Below, piece after piece: positions 9,880-18,488 of a DNA stretch of 39,285 bases. The translations under genes were made by a program, and so were the position numbers. The DNA comes from Chitinophagaceae bacterium. GTDB lineage: Bacteria > Bacteroidota > Bacteroidia > Chitinophagales > Chitinophagaceae. The notes beneath the pieces were generated by a model. That model was not told the origin of the DNA. It saw only the letters and a list, made by a program, of their open reading frames with translations, and searched no databases. The stretch lies in the NCBI GenBank assembly GCA_947454715.1, contig CANGMZ010000021.1:1-39285 (forward strand), read 5' to 3'. Every line of letters starts with the position of its first letter. Positions within the stretch are counted from its first letter, which is position 1.

Positions 9880-10500
9880 TTATTTCTTCACATCACTTTT
9901 CTTGTTCATCTCGTCTTTAGAACCTGCGTTCATACCCGCTATCACATCCTTGGTAATTTCAAATTGCTTATTTGCATACATGATAGGAGATCCACCATTT
10001 GCTGAATAGGAAAGTATGAAATCGTAATGTTTGTCTTTATTATACGTTTCCAAATAAGCATCAAGTCTTTTCTTCAGATCTTTATTCATCTCCTCCTGCT
10101 CTTTCATCAACTGTTCTGTAAGTGCTTGATTACGGCTCTCCAAACTCTGCTGCATCATCAAATATTGCTTTTGAGCAGCCTCATATTCGCTCTGAGATAG
10201 CGTCTGAGCCTGAGCTTTCTTTTGAATATCTTGTGCTTTATTTTGCATTTGCTGCGCACTTTGCTGCAATTCACCTTCCATTTGCTCTTTACGCTTCTTA
10301 AACTCTTCTCTATGGGTTTTGAGCAATTCGTAATGCTCTTCAAGAGAATCTATGTTAACGTAAGCAATTTTAGCACCTGTCACTGTAACTGGTGAAGTAC
10401 TAGCTGCGGCTCCATTTCCCGACTTATTATTGCAACTTGTAGCTGCCACCAATATTCCTGTACAAGCAAGCGTACTTATAACTAAAGAAAAATTTCTCAT
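9880..10500 (-). CDS. Skp/OmpH-family periplasmic chaperone, predicted lipoprotein
   Basis: The protein has 206 residues. An N-terminal hydrophobic segment ends in AATSC, a plausible lipobox, so the mature protein is probably anchored by Cys23. It then has the OmpH start motif (KIAYVNIDSL), a long charged Gln/Lys/Glu-rich coiled coil at about residues 60-155, and the closing IMYANKQFEITKDVI strand and helix typical of the family. Skp/OmpH trimers hold unfolded outer-membrane proteins in the periplasm. Classical Skp is soluble, so lipidation is a notable variation. The ATG at 10500 is preceded by AAAGGA, a good ribosome-binding site for this phylum. It follows the unknown exported protein on the same strand, with a 91-base gap. 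Confidence 0.85.
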   Translation of the reverse strand: MRNFSLVISTLACTGILVAATSCNNKSGNGAAASTSPVTVTGAKIAYVNIDSLEEHYELLKTHREEFKKRKEQMEGELQQSAQQMQNKAQDIQKKAQAQTLSQSEYEAAQKQYLMMQQSLESRNQALTEQLMKEQEEMNKDLKKRLDAYLETYNKDKHYDFILSYSANGGSPIMYANKQFEITKDVIAGMNAGSKDEMNKKSDVKK

Positions 10501-10591
10501 CTGTATGATCCTTTATTATTTAATGGTCAAAAGTAATAGATTAGTTGAAAGGTAAAAAGGGTAAAAAGTTAAAATAGCAACAATAGATTAG

Positions 10592-11794
10592 CTATTTGTC
10601 GTAGTAGTGATGAATGTGTTTAATATATGCGCCATAGCCAAGATTTATAGATATTGAATTACCTGTCAAGTCTGTTCCGCCATGGTTAGCATAATTCAAA
10701 AAATTATACTTTGCCTGTAAACTAAAAAATGAATGTCTGATTGAATTTTCGGTTCTTCTATGCGTAAGAAACACTTTGTAACCAATACCTGTATTAAGAT
10801 TAAACGAACTTAATGTTTTGCTATTGTCTGTTGAGTTTGAGGTAGAGGTATTTGCAATCACTTCTATTCCATCATAAGCCATGCTACCTAATAAAGAAAC
10901 TTCATGGGTTTTAGATCTCAAGACAACCCAACCGAAATTAAGTCCTAGATAGTAACCTATATGATCATGTGTTTTTTGTAGTGAATCATTATTGACAACA
11001 TAATAATAATTCGGTGCATTTCCGAAACGGAAATCGTAAGAAAAACTGTATAAAAAATTGCTGGTGCAACCACCCAAAGTAGATCCCCATGTAAAATGGT
11101 TCCCTATAACGGACAACTTACCCTGTGGCATCCAATAGCCCATCTGCATAGACACCTCAGTACCGCCGAAGCGTTGTTCACCAAGATATGCTCGTTGAAT
11201 AAGTGTTCCTGCATATACCGAATCTGATAAATCCCTAAGTTTTCTGACGCTTGGCTCTGTGTAGTAAGCTACAAGAAAACGTTCTACAGGAGACAGATTA
11301 GGTTTGTCAGATATAGAAGAGGCCATAGATCTGATAAAGTTGCTGTACTCAACACATGCCACAAAGTAGAAATGTTTGTAACGAGCAGAATAATATTGAC
11401 GATTATAAAATGAAGCATTATCAGTTAAATAAGACAAGATATTCTTCTCATAATAAGCTCTCTGTGCTTCTTTATTCAAGCCATCCGGTAACTGATAAAT
11501 ATTATTCAATTCCTCATAAAATGTTCCTTTTTCAATTGCATACAATATTGAAAATACTACGGAGGGTTCTGTTAATCCGCAATTCTTTTGCCAATAGTTC
11601 AGAACAGCCTGTAGCGTATCCGTTTTCCCTTCACGATATAGTTTGGGAATCATTGTGATTGCATTATAATAGATATCATCACAATTCAAGACTCTTTTGG
11701 TCATCATTTCCTCAACATGCTCATCCTTTACCTGTGCAATAACATTGCCCGCACAGACAATGATCATCAGCAATAAAAATGCTATCTTCTTCAT
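10592..11794 (-). CDS. Unknown exported protein, beta-rich C-terminal half
   Basis: I do not recognise this family. The protein has 400 residues from the ATG at 11794, preferred over a TTG two codons upstream because it gives a clean signal peptide (MKKIAFLLLMIIVCAGNVIAQ, cleavage after AQ or before QV). Residues 30-200 look helical and carry the only distinctive cysteines. From about 210 the sequence alternates aromatic and polar residues (SMQMGYWMPQGKL, YYLGLNFGWVVL, SISINLGYGAYI), suggesting outer-membrane beta strands or a beta-sandwich. There is no T9SS tail and no TonB plug. A possible weak hairpin (AAATAGC/GCTATTT) overlaps the stop at 10592. Confidence 0.6.
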   Translation of the reverse strand: MKKIAFLLLMIIVCAGNVIAQVKDEHVEEMMTKRVLNCDDIYYNAITMIPKLYREGKTDTLQAVLNYWQKNCGLTEPSVVFSILYAIEKGTFYEELNNIYQLPDGLNKEAQRAYYEKNILSYLTDNASFYNRQYYSARYKHFYFVACVEYSNFIRSMASSISDKPNLSPVERFLVAYYTEPSVRKLRDLSDSVYAGTLIQRAYLGEQRFGGTEVSMQMGYWMPQGKLSVIGNHFTWGSTLGGCTSNFLYSFSYDFRFGNAPNYYYVVNNDSLQKTHDHIGYYLGLNFGWVVLRSKTHEVSLLGSMAYDGIEVIANTSTSNSTDNSKTLSSFNLNTGIGYKVFLTHRRTENSIRHSFFSLQAKYNFLNYANHGGTDLTGNSISINLGYGAYIKHIHHYYDK

Positions 11795-11855
11795 ATACAA
11801 CAGAATGACTTAGTATATTTATTAACTACTTTATGTTGGTCTAAATATAAACAAA

Positions 11856-11884
11856 AATGCAGGAAAGACATGCTTTCCTGCATT
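11856..11884 (-). terminator. Rho-independent terminator after the aldehyde dehydrogenase gene
   Basis: A perfect 12-base inverted repeat (AATGCAGGAAAG/CTTTCCTGCATT) has a 5-base loop. On the minus strand it is followed by TTTTTG. It lies 22 bases past the dehydrogenase stop. Confidence 0.85.
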
Positions 11885-11905
11885 CAATATTACACTGAAA
11901 TAGAA

Positions 11906-13438
11906 TTATATATTAAACTTAATTCCTTGTGCTAATGGCAATTGGTCGCTGTAGTTGATAGTGTTCGTCTGACGGCGCATGTATGCTTTCCAAGCATCGC
12001 TACCGCTTTCACGTCCACCACCTGTTTCTTTTTCACCACCAAATGCACCACCTATCTCCGCACCGCTTGTACCGATGTTCACATTAGCAATACCGCAATC
12101 ACTTCCGGCAGCACTTAAGAACATTTCAGCTTCACGCATATTTACAGTCATGATAGATGAAGACAATCCCTGAGGAACACCATTTTGTAATGCGATAGCC
12201 TCTTCAGTTGTTTTGTACTTCATAATGTACAATATTGGTGCAAAAGTTTCATGCTGTACAATAGGCCATGAATTTTCAGCTTCAAATACGCAAGGCTTTA
12301 CATAGCAACCACTTTCGTATTCTTTACCTGTAAGTATACCACCCTTCACAACTTCTTTACCACCTGCTTTCTTCACTTCTACGATAGCATTTGTATATGC
12401 AGTAACAGCATCCTGATCAATCAACGGACCAACATGGTTCTTCTCGTCAAGTGGGTTACCGATTACCAATTGCTTATAAGCAGCAACAATTTTCTTCTTG
12501 AAAGCATCATATACATTTTCATGTATGATAAGGCGGCGAGTAGTTGTGCAACGCTGACCGGCTGTACCTACTGCACCAAACACAGCAGCACGAAGTGCAA
12601 TGTTTAAATCTGCATTTTCAGTGATGATGATTGCATTGTTACCACCAAGCTCCAACAAAGAACGACCCAAACGTTCAGCAACTGCTATACCTACAGCCTT
12701 ACCCATACGAGTAGAACCTGTTGCAGAAACCAATGGGATACGAGCATCATGGCTCATCCACTCACCAGAATCACGATTACCAATAACTATGTTACAAACG
12801 CCTTCGGGAACACTGTTAGCCTTAAATACTTCTGATATGATATTCTGACATGCTACTGCTGTCAAAGGTGTTTTTTCTGATGGCTTCCAAACACAAGTGT
12901 CGCCACATATCCATGCCAATGCACTGTTCCATGCCCAAACGGCAACAGGAAAATTGAATGCACTAATGATACCTACAACACCTAACGGATGATATTGCTC
13001 ATACATACGGTGACGTGGTCTTTCGCTGTGCATGGTCAAACCATATAACTGACGGCTCATTCCAACTGCAAAATCACAGATGTCAATCATTTCCTGTACC
13101 TCTCCATAACCTTCCTGAAGGCTCTTACCCATTTCATAAGAAACAAGCATACCCAATGGTTATTTATATTTTCTCAATGCCTCGCCTACCTGCCGAACAA
13201 CTTCACCACGCTTTGGAGCTGGCCATGTGCGCCATTCTGCAAATGCAGACTGAGCCTTTGTTACAACATCATCATACGTTTTACGAGTAACAGAAGTTAC
13301 TGATGCAATTTTCTTACCGTCTACAGGAGAGTAAGATTCAATGATTTCGCCACCGGCTTTTAACCATTTTGTTCCTGTTGAAGCACCTTCATTTATCTTT
13401 TCAATGCCCAGTTTGCTAAGCACTTTATCCATTTTCAT
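11906..13438 (-). pseudogene. ALDH7-type aldehyde dehydrogenase (alpha-aminoadipic semialdehyde dehydrogenase-like), interrupted by one in-frame stop
   Basis: Read from ATG 13438 to the stop at 11906, one frame encodes a 510-codon antiquitin-like (ALDH7) dehydrogenase with a single TAA at codon 93 (13162-13160). The first 92 residues end ALRKYK; after the stop the same frame continues [14 protein letters not shown], where intact relatives read through. Everything else is present: [11 protein letters not shown], the catalytic Glu in LELGGNN (about 263), the nucleophilic Cys in GQRCTTTRR (about 297), and the family-specific end [21 protein letters not shown] and LAQGIKF. The family oxidises piperideine-6-carboxylate or aminoadipate semialdehyde in lysine catabolism with NAD+. 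The lesion is recent, a sequencing error, or suppressed. The downstream 416-codon segment has no strong start; TTG 13156 or ATG 13147 could only give a protein lacking its N-terminal part. Confidence 0.85.
13160..13162 (-). other. In-frame TAA in the ALDH7 gene
   Basis: TAA lies between AAA (Lys92) and CCA (Pro94) with the reading frame unchanged on both sides. One substitution from GAA (Glu), the residue expected here in relatives, would explain it. Confidence 0.85.
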
Positions 13439-13482
13439 AACAGTCGTATTTTTTTATGATGCAAAATTAATGCTTTTACTGC

Positions 13483-13574
13483 ATGTATCATATAGCCCCC
13501 ACCTATAATAGTATTATCATTATCAACTATCTAGCGTGCCGTTTGACTCATTTCAAGAAAGGATGTATCATATA
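13483..13574. repeat. 12-bp direct repeat upstream of the yciO-like gene
   Basis: ATGTATCATATA occurs at 13483-13494 and again at 13563-13574, 80 bases apart, in the 179-base spacer between the dehydrogenase and the yciO-like gene. These genes are divergent, so the repeat could be regulatory, but AT-rich chance similarity is possible. Confidence 0.4.
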
Positions 13575-13617
13575 TAGGACTAATTTTTCGTAATTTGCAT
13601 TGTAATAATTACCTGCC

Positions 13618-14235
13618 ATGCTGCTACATATACATCCCGACAATCCTCAAGAAAGAAATATTAAAACAGTAGTAGAATGCCTGAAACGTGGTGGTGTAAT
13701 TATCTACCCAACAGATACGATTTACGGTTTAGGTTGTGATATTACTAACCCCGATGCGATAGCAAAAATAGCCCGAATCAAAAAAGTAGACCCGAAAAAA
13801 GCACAATTCTCCTTTATTTGCAGCGACCTCAGTCACCTGAGCGATTATGCTAAAAGTGTTGATACATCTGTTTTCCGAATTTTAAAAGCATTACTTCCCG
13901 GTCCATATACATTTATTCTGAATGCAAGCAAGCAGGTACCTAAAATGCTGAAAACTAAGAAAGATACTGTTGGTATACGTATTCCGAATAACAAAATTTG
14001 CCATGAAATAGTAAAGGCACTTGGCAATCCTTTGATGAGTGCCTCACTACCTATGGACGCTGAGGTAGAATATTACACGGATCCTGAAATTATGCACGAC
14101 ATGTTTGAAAACTTCGTAGATATTGTCATTGATGGTGGACCAGGTGAGATTCTATCTTCTACAGTTATTGATTGCACAAGTGGGCAACCTGAATTAGTAA
14201 GAGCGGGCGCAGGACCGTGGACCGGAAATGAATAA
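13618..14235 (+). CDS. yciO: YciO/Sua5/YrdC-family protein (threonylcarbamoyl-AMP synthase-like)
   Basis: The 205-residue protein begins with LHIHPDNPQ and GGVIIYPTDTIYGLGCD, the nucleotide-binding core of the Sua5/YrdC/YciO fold, and continues with KKAQFSFICSDLSHLSDYA, LLPGPYTFIL, TVGIRIPNN and SSTVIDCTSGQPELVRAG. The opening HPDNPQ, the total length and the end without a Sua5 C-terminal domain match YciO more closely than TsaC. TsaC and Sua5 make threonylcarbamoyl-AMP for the t6A modification of tRNA; YciO is a paralogue with a related but less certain role. It is transcribed away from the dehydrogenase and converges on the TonB receptor with a 16-base gap and no clear hairpin. MtaB, which modifies t6A further, is encoded 7 kb away. 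Confidence 0.85.
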   Translation: MLLHIHPDNPQERNIKTVVECLKRGGVIIYPTDTIYGLGCDITNPDAIAKIARIKKVDPKKAQFSFICSDLSHLSDYAKSVDTSVFRILKALLPGPYTFILNASKQVPKMLKTKKDTVGIRIPNNKICHEIVKALGNPLMSASLPMDAEVEYYTDPEIMHDMFENFVDIVIDGGPGEILSSTVIDCTSGQPELVRAGAGPWTGNE

Positions 14236-14251
14236 TGAGTCTAAATGAACC

Positions 14252-16207
14252 TTATAATAAATTGATTTTCAGTCCCATAAAATAATTTACTCCGGGCATA
14301 GGTCTTGAAAAGACGATATTGTAATGTGCATCCCAAATATTATTGAATTGTGCTGTTAATTGCAGATTATGCTGTAGCAAAAGAGCACCATAAGAAAGCT
14401 GAACATTCCCGGTATTGTAAGGTAAGAGATATGCTGATTCATCAGCCACTGTATATCTGTAGCCGGTATATGTATGATTATAATTAAAGTATAGTCTTTT
14501 ATAAGTAAACCCAACATTCAATTGACCATTATAGCGCGGTGTATAGGGTATCTGTTTACCAATACTACCATCGTTATATGCATAACTCTTTACTGTTGTA
14601 GCCAGTACATAAGCAGTATTTAGCCCTGCATGTAGTTTCCACTTATTAATGGTATAAACAAATCTATTTTCAGTTTCCACTCCCCTACTATGCACCTCCG
14701 CAATATTGTGCGGGGTCCATATTGCGCCGCCCAACCATATTATCCAATCTTGAATATTTCTGTTAAATGCTGCTAAATCGTGGTATAATGTCCAATTCCC
14801 TATTTTGAAATCTATAGTATATCCTGCATCTTGATTCCAACCTTGCTCTGGTTTTAAAGATGTATTTCCACCAGGGAAATAATATAATTCATTTAGAGTT
14901 GGGACTCTGTATGTACGTTGCATATTTGCTCTTAACATCAACCAACTAGTAATTGCAAATGCTCCGTTGATACCCGGCAAGAAAAAGTGTTGTGCATTTC
15001 CTGACCAAACACCAACAGAATCTACTGCTTCAATTCTTGCATTAGCTGCAAGACTCAATCTGTTTTTCAGAAGTTTAATATTGTATGCACCTGCTATAGC
15101 CTTCCGATCTTGTTGTTTTATGCTACTGTTCTGCATAGCCTTCATCCAGCTAACCTGTATAGGTACAAACAGTAATAACTGACCCTCCTTACCCCAATTT
15201 TTCTTCCACCCTATTTCCTGATAATACTGGTATGCAGTGGCTGATGTATGTAATAAAAGTGCATCGTCGTCATATTTTATGTCATCCTTGATAAACGATG
15301 ATTTGGCATACCAATTATTCTGTTCTTGTTTTTTATTCCAATCAAGTAATAACCTTAAAGAACCATCTATCTGCTTTTTTACTGACTGTCGTTCGTATAG
15401 TGCAGGGGGGATTTCTCTGTCATATTGTTGCATCCATGCCGATAACCCTACAACACTGTGAACTCCGCTCTTATATGCAATATGCAAAATAGAAGCATTA
15501 CTTTTAAGCTGACTGTTAGCTTGTTGTAATGATTTACCGTTATTATCTATGTAATTAAAATCATTAGCAGATGATTGCAAAAGTGATTTAACAGACACAT
15601 ACCATTTCCGAAATGAAAATTGAATATCCCCCCCACCTGCATATTGCTTGAAACTACCGGCACTGCCACTTAAAGACAAAGCGGTGCCTTTACCAAAAAT
15701 TGCATCACCGTTTTCCAGTAATAATATACCACCAACGTTTCCACTACCATATAAAGCTGCCGCCCCTCCATATAATACATTAACACGGGTCATAAACATA
15801 ACGGGTAATGTAGATACATCTGCAATCCCTAATGCTGCATTTTGAATGGGTACACCATTCCATAACACCTGAGATTGCGCAGCAGACGAGCCTCTGAAAT
15901 TAAGCGTGGCTAAACCATTGAAACTATAAGATTTTATAAACACAGGCACTTGCTGCACGAGCAAATTAGCAATGCTTTGCATGCGATATTGCAGCAAGGT
16001 TGTAGAGTCTATAACTGTAAGTTTCTGACCGGGAGAGAAATCATTGACTTTAGTATCACCTGATTTATTCTGTCTACCTTTTATGATGGCTTCTTGTAAA
16101 TTCTTTTTTGATGATGATGTATCCACAACTGATTGAGCTACAGCTGTATAGTTGCATAGCTGAATACACACTACAATACAAAGAATATGTCGCCACTTCA
16201 AAAACAT
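14252..16207 (-). CDS. TonB-dependent receptor, BtuB-like
   Basis: This 651-residue outer-membrane receptor has a signal peptide (residues 1-24, ending VAQ). Its plug domain, about 45-165, contains IANLLVQQVPVFIKSY, LNFRGSSAAQSQVLWNGVPIQ and YGGAAALYGSGNVGGILLL, followed by a beta-barrel that ends GLKINLL without an aromatic last residue. No carboxypeptidase-like N-terminal extension is present, so it belongs to the vitamin-B12/siderophore receptor class rather than the SusC class. The substrate is not determined: I saw no cobalamin riboswitch in the 98-base leader and no ABC transporter nearby. A 15-base palindrome lies just upstream of its ATG. It is divergent from the dioxygenase-like gene. 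Confidence 0.88.
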   Translation of the reverse strand: MFLKWRHILCIVVCIQLCNYTAVAQSVVDTSSSKKNLQEAIIKGRQNKSGDTKVNDFSPGQKLTVIDSTTLLQYRMQSIANLLVQQVPVFIKSYSFNGLATLNFRGSSAAQSQVLWNGVPIQNAALGIADVSTLPVMFMTRVNVLYGGAAALYGSGNVGGILLLENGDAIFGKGTALSLSGSAGSFKQYAGGGDIQFSFRKWYVSVKSLLQSSANDFNYIDNNGKSLQQANSQLKSNASILHIAYKSGVHSVVGLSAWMQQYDREIPPALYERQSVKKQIDGSLRLLLDWNKKQEQNNWYAKSSFIKDDIKYDDDALLLHTSATAYQYYQEIGWKKNWGKEGQLLLFVPIQVSWMKAMQNSSIKQQDRKAIAGAYNIKLLKNRLSLAANARIEAVDSVGVWSGNAQHFFLPGINGAFAITSWLMLRANMQRTYRVPTLNELYYFPGGNTSLKPEQGWNQDAGYTIDFKIGNWTLYHDLAAFNRNIQDWIIWLGGAIWTPHNIAEVHSRGVETENRFVYTINKWKLHAGLNTAYVLATTVKSYAYNDGSIGKQIPYTPRYNGQLNVGFTYKRLYFNYNHTYTGYRYTVADESAYLLPYNTGNVQLSYGALLLQHNLQLTAQFNNIWDAHYNIVFSRPMPGVNYFMGLKINLL

Positions 16208-16212
16208 GCTGC

Positions 16213-16227
16213 GAAGGTAGTACCTTC
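16213..16227. promoter_or_regulatory. Perfect 15-bp palindrome before the TonB receptor start
   Basis: GAAGGTAGTACCTTC is a 7-1-7 dyad 6 bases upstream of the receptor ATG and within the 146-base spacer shared with the dioxygenase-like gene. Its symmetry suits a dimeric repressor site. It also covers the receptor's ribosome-binding region (GAAGG). The regulator is unknown. Confidence 0.35.
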
Positions 16228-16353
16228 TTTAATTTATCCATTCACCCCTGTTATTATAGGGTACACGGCAATTATTTGTAATTACATACTATTCTCTAAA
16301 AATTCGTGTTGAAAATATATTCACCACTTTATTTCACCATCAAAACACACTTT

Positions 16354-17385
16354 ATGAAAAGAGGAGATTTTCTGAAAGGACTTGGACTTGCCGGCGTAAG
16401 TACACTTGTCCCATTTTCAAAATCATTAGCCGCTACATTGAGTAATAAACCTACTACAGGTTGTATACTTGTACCTACAGAAACTGCAGGTCCGTACCCA
16501 TGGGATCTGAGCGGTGATAATACCATGTTTCGCACAGATATTCGTGAAGGAAATGCAGGTACACAATTGAATCTGACAATTAATCTTGTCAATGTAAATG
16601 ACAATTGTAACCCAATTACCAATGCGAGAGTGGATATATGGCATTGTAATAAAGATGGTTACTATTCAGAATATGCCAACCAACCCGGTTACTTAGGTAC
16701 ACAAAGCCATGTTGGCGAATCATTTTTCAGAGGTATACAACTGTCAGACAGTGCAGGTCAGGTAAAGTTTACTACAATATACCCCGGATGGTATACGAGC
16801 AGAGTAACACATATCCATGCACAAATTTTTATAAGCTCCCTGCTCGCTGCAACTACACAATTCGCATTTCCGGATAGCCTGAATAACAGTATCTACAGCA
16901 CAGATGCAAATTACACAGCTCATGGAGTAAATACTTCTGTTGTTAATAATGCGGCTGACAATGTGTTCTCTGACTCATCGAATACCGTCTACGAAATGCT
17001 AACAATTGCTGCAAATACATCAGGTGGTTATGATGCAAGTATCACAATTGGCGTAGCTGTGCCGGCAACAGGAATAATAAAATTAACTCCTGATACTGGT
17101 GGACAGTTCGTATTAAACCAGAATATACCAAATCCATTTAGTGAAAATACAGTTATTGAATTTACGCTGAATCAAGCATCGAAAGTATGGCTGGATGTCT
17201 ATGACCTCATGGGCAAGAAAATATGTACAAAGATTAACGAACAATTGGGTATCGGGAATCATAGTGTTAGTTTCAACAGAATAGTATCAGGAAAATCATT
17301 ACCTGCCGGCAACTATGCGTATCAGTTAAACGTAGAAAATAATGATGGCTTATACCGACAAATTAAAGTTATGACAGTTGTGTGA
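16354..17385 (+). CDS. Secreted intradiol ring-cleavage dioxygenase-like protein with T9SS tail
   Basis: The protein has 343 residues from ATG 16354; a GTG 16 codons upstream would put useless residues before the signal. The N-terminus MKRGDFLKGLGLAG resembles a Tat signal with the second Arg replaced by Gly. The catalytic region has ETAGPYPWD, DIWHCNKDGYYSEY and TIYPGWYTSRVTHIHAQIF, which supply the Tyr, Tyr, His, His iron ligands expected of intradiol dioxygenases. After about residue 250 comes a T9SS sorting domain (FVLNQNIPNPFSENTVIEF, LPAGNYAYQL). The family opens catechol-type rings with O2 and non-haem Fe(III). Cell-surface or extracellular members are known in Bacteroidota, but their substrates are poorly defined, so I give no specific reaction. 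The LytS/LytTR pair follows on the same strand after an 83-base gap. Confidence 0.85.
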   Translation: MKRGDFLKGLGLAGVSTLVPFSKSLAATLSNKPTTGCILVPTETAGPYPWDLSGDNTMFRTDIREGNAGTQLNLTINLVNVNDNCNPITNARVDIWHCNKDGYYSEYANQPGYLGTQSHVGESFFRGIQLSDSAGQVKFTTIYPGWYTSRVTHIHAQIFISSLLAATTQFAFPDSLNNSIYSTDANYTAHGVNTSVVNNAADNVFSDSSNTVYEMLTIAANTSGGYDASITIGVAVPATGIIKLTPDTGGQFVLNQNIPNPFSENTVIEFTLNQASKVWLDVYDLMGKKICTKINEQLGIGNHSVSFNRIVSGKSLPAGNYAYQLNVENNDGLYRQIKVMTVV

Positions 17386-17427
17386 TGTTGCATTGTAATA
17401 CAGCAATATCTGTATTAAGTAGTGCTT

Positions 17428-17435
17428 TAACTTTG
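17428..17435 (+). promoter_or_regulatory. Possible Bacteroidota -7 element for the LytS-like gene
   Basis: TAACTTTG matches the Bacteroidota -7 consensus TAnnTTTG, 33 bases before the kinase start. No TTG sits at the expected spacing upstream, so the call is weak. Confidence 0.3.
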
Positions 17436-17468
17436 AATAGCATTACAACAGTTTAAATATATATTAAT

Positions 17469-18488
17469 TTGATAGCAACTAAGAATATCAAGAACACTTT
17501 AAAATTGATCAGCATTCATATTATTTGTTGGTTGATATTCCTTTCATTACCTGCATTATTCAATGATCGAATGAATGATTTTGGGGTTAGGAGCATTGCC
17601 AAAGACATAATGATAAAACCAAGATTAATAAATGGAGTCTTCTTCATTGCACTTTTTTACTACAGTTATTATATAGCTATACCTGCATATTTTTTATATA
17701 AAAAATACATTATATTATTATTGTATTTTTTTACGACATCAGTTGTGTTTACTTCAGTACAATATATAATGATGCCACCATTTTATGGAAACAATCATAA
17801 TAATTTTCATTTGTTTGGACCGTCATACAATCTGTTTATGTATATAATAGTTTGCATTTTGTCTTTCTCATTATGTATTTATACAAATTGGCAGAAAGAA
17901 TTGGAAGCTAAGCTCAATACGGAAATTTCATTTTTAAAAGCTCAGATAAACCCACATTTTCTGTTCAATACCCTTAATAGTATCTATTCATTGACTATCA
18001 CAAAATCAGACGATGCTCCTGAAGCAGTGCTAAAATTGTCAGGAATGATGCGCTATGCGGTAAGCGATACGGGATTAAACTTTGTATGTCTGGAAAAAGA
18101 AATAGAATACATTGACAATTATATTGAATTACAGAAACTGAGGATGGACAAAAACATACAATTTAGCTACAATGTATCAGGAGAGCCTGCGGGTAAAAAA
18201 TTAGCACCTTTTGTGCTGATACCATTTATAGAAAACGCATTTAAGTACGGAGTCAATGCTGAACAAGATTCCAGAATAAGTATAAACATAGATATCGCAG
18301 AAATGTCTATGCAAATGCAAGTTTGGAACAAAAAAGTGCATATATATAGTAATGGAGAAAACAGTTCAAAATTGGGGATAAACAACACCCGAAAAAGACT
18401 ACAAATGTTATATCCGAATAAACATAAACTAGTCATCTATGATAGAGAAAGTGATTTCAGTGTACTATTAAAAATTGACCTTACATGA
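17469..18488 (+). CDS. LytS/YehU-type sensor histidine kinase
   Basis: This 339-residue membrane kinase has four hydrophobic segments at about residues 10-30, 55-75, 80-100 and 120-138. A short coiled linker and the His_kinase (PF06580) domain follow, with the phospho-acceptor His163 in AQINPHFLFNTLNSIYSL, the N box FIENAFKYGV, and a C-terminal LGINNTRKRLQMLYP motif. The start is TTG; an in-frame TAA lies 12 nt upstream and no ATG precedes the first membrane helix. The last four bases overlap the response regulator start (ATGA), indicating translational coupling. The signal sensed is unknown; there is no extracellular domain of note, so it may sense membrane state or act through a partner. 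Confidence 0.9.
   Translation: MIATKNIKNTLKLISIHIICWLIFLSLPALFNDRMNDFGVRSIAKDIMIKPRLINGVFFIALFYYSYYIAIPAYFLYKKYIILLLYFFTTSVVFTSVQYIMMPPFYGNNHNNFHLFGPSYNLFMYIIVCILSFSLCIYTNWQKELEAKLNTEISFLKAQINPHFLFNTLNSIYSLTITKSDDAPEAVLKLSGMMRYAVSDTGLNFVCLEKEIEYIDNYIELQKLRMDKNIQFSYNVSGEPAGKKLAPFVLIPFIENAFKYGVNAEQDSRISINIDIAEMSMQMQVWNKKVHIYSNGENSSKLGINNTRKRLQMLYPNKHKLVIYDRESDFSVLLKIDLT

Noticed and set aside
11906..13156. The dehydrogenase as two separate genes, the second starting at TTG 13156
   Set aside because: The frame is the same on both sides of the stop, the second part lacks a ribosome-binding site and begins in the middle of the NAD-binding domain.
16208..16353. Cobalamin riboswitch upstream of the BtuB-like receptor
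   Set aside because: The spacer before the receptor is only about 146 bases to the likely dioxygenase start, and I found no B12-box or supporting stems.
16306..16353. GTG start 16 codons upstream for the dioxygenase-like protein
   Set aside because: It would add residues before the Tat/Sec-like signal; ATG 16354 gives a normal signal peptide.
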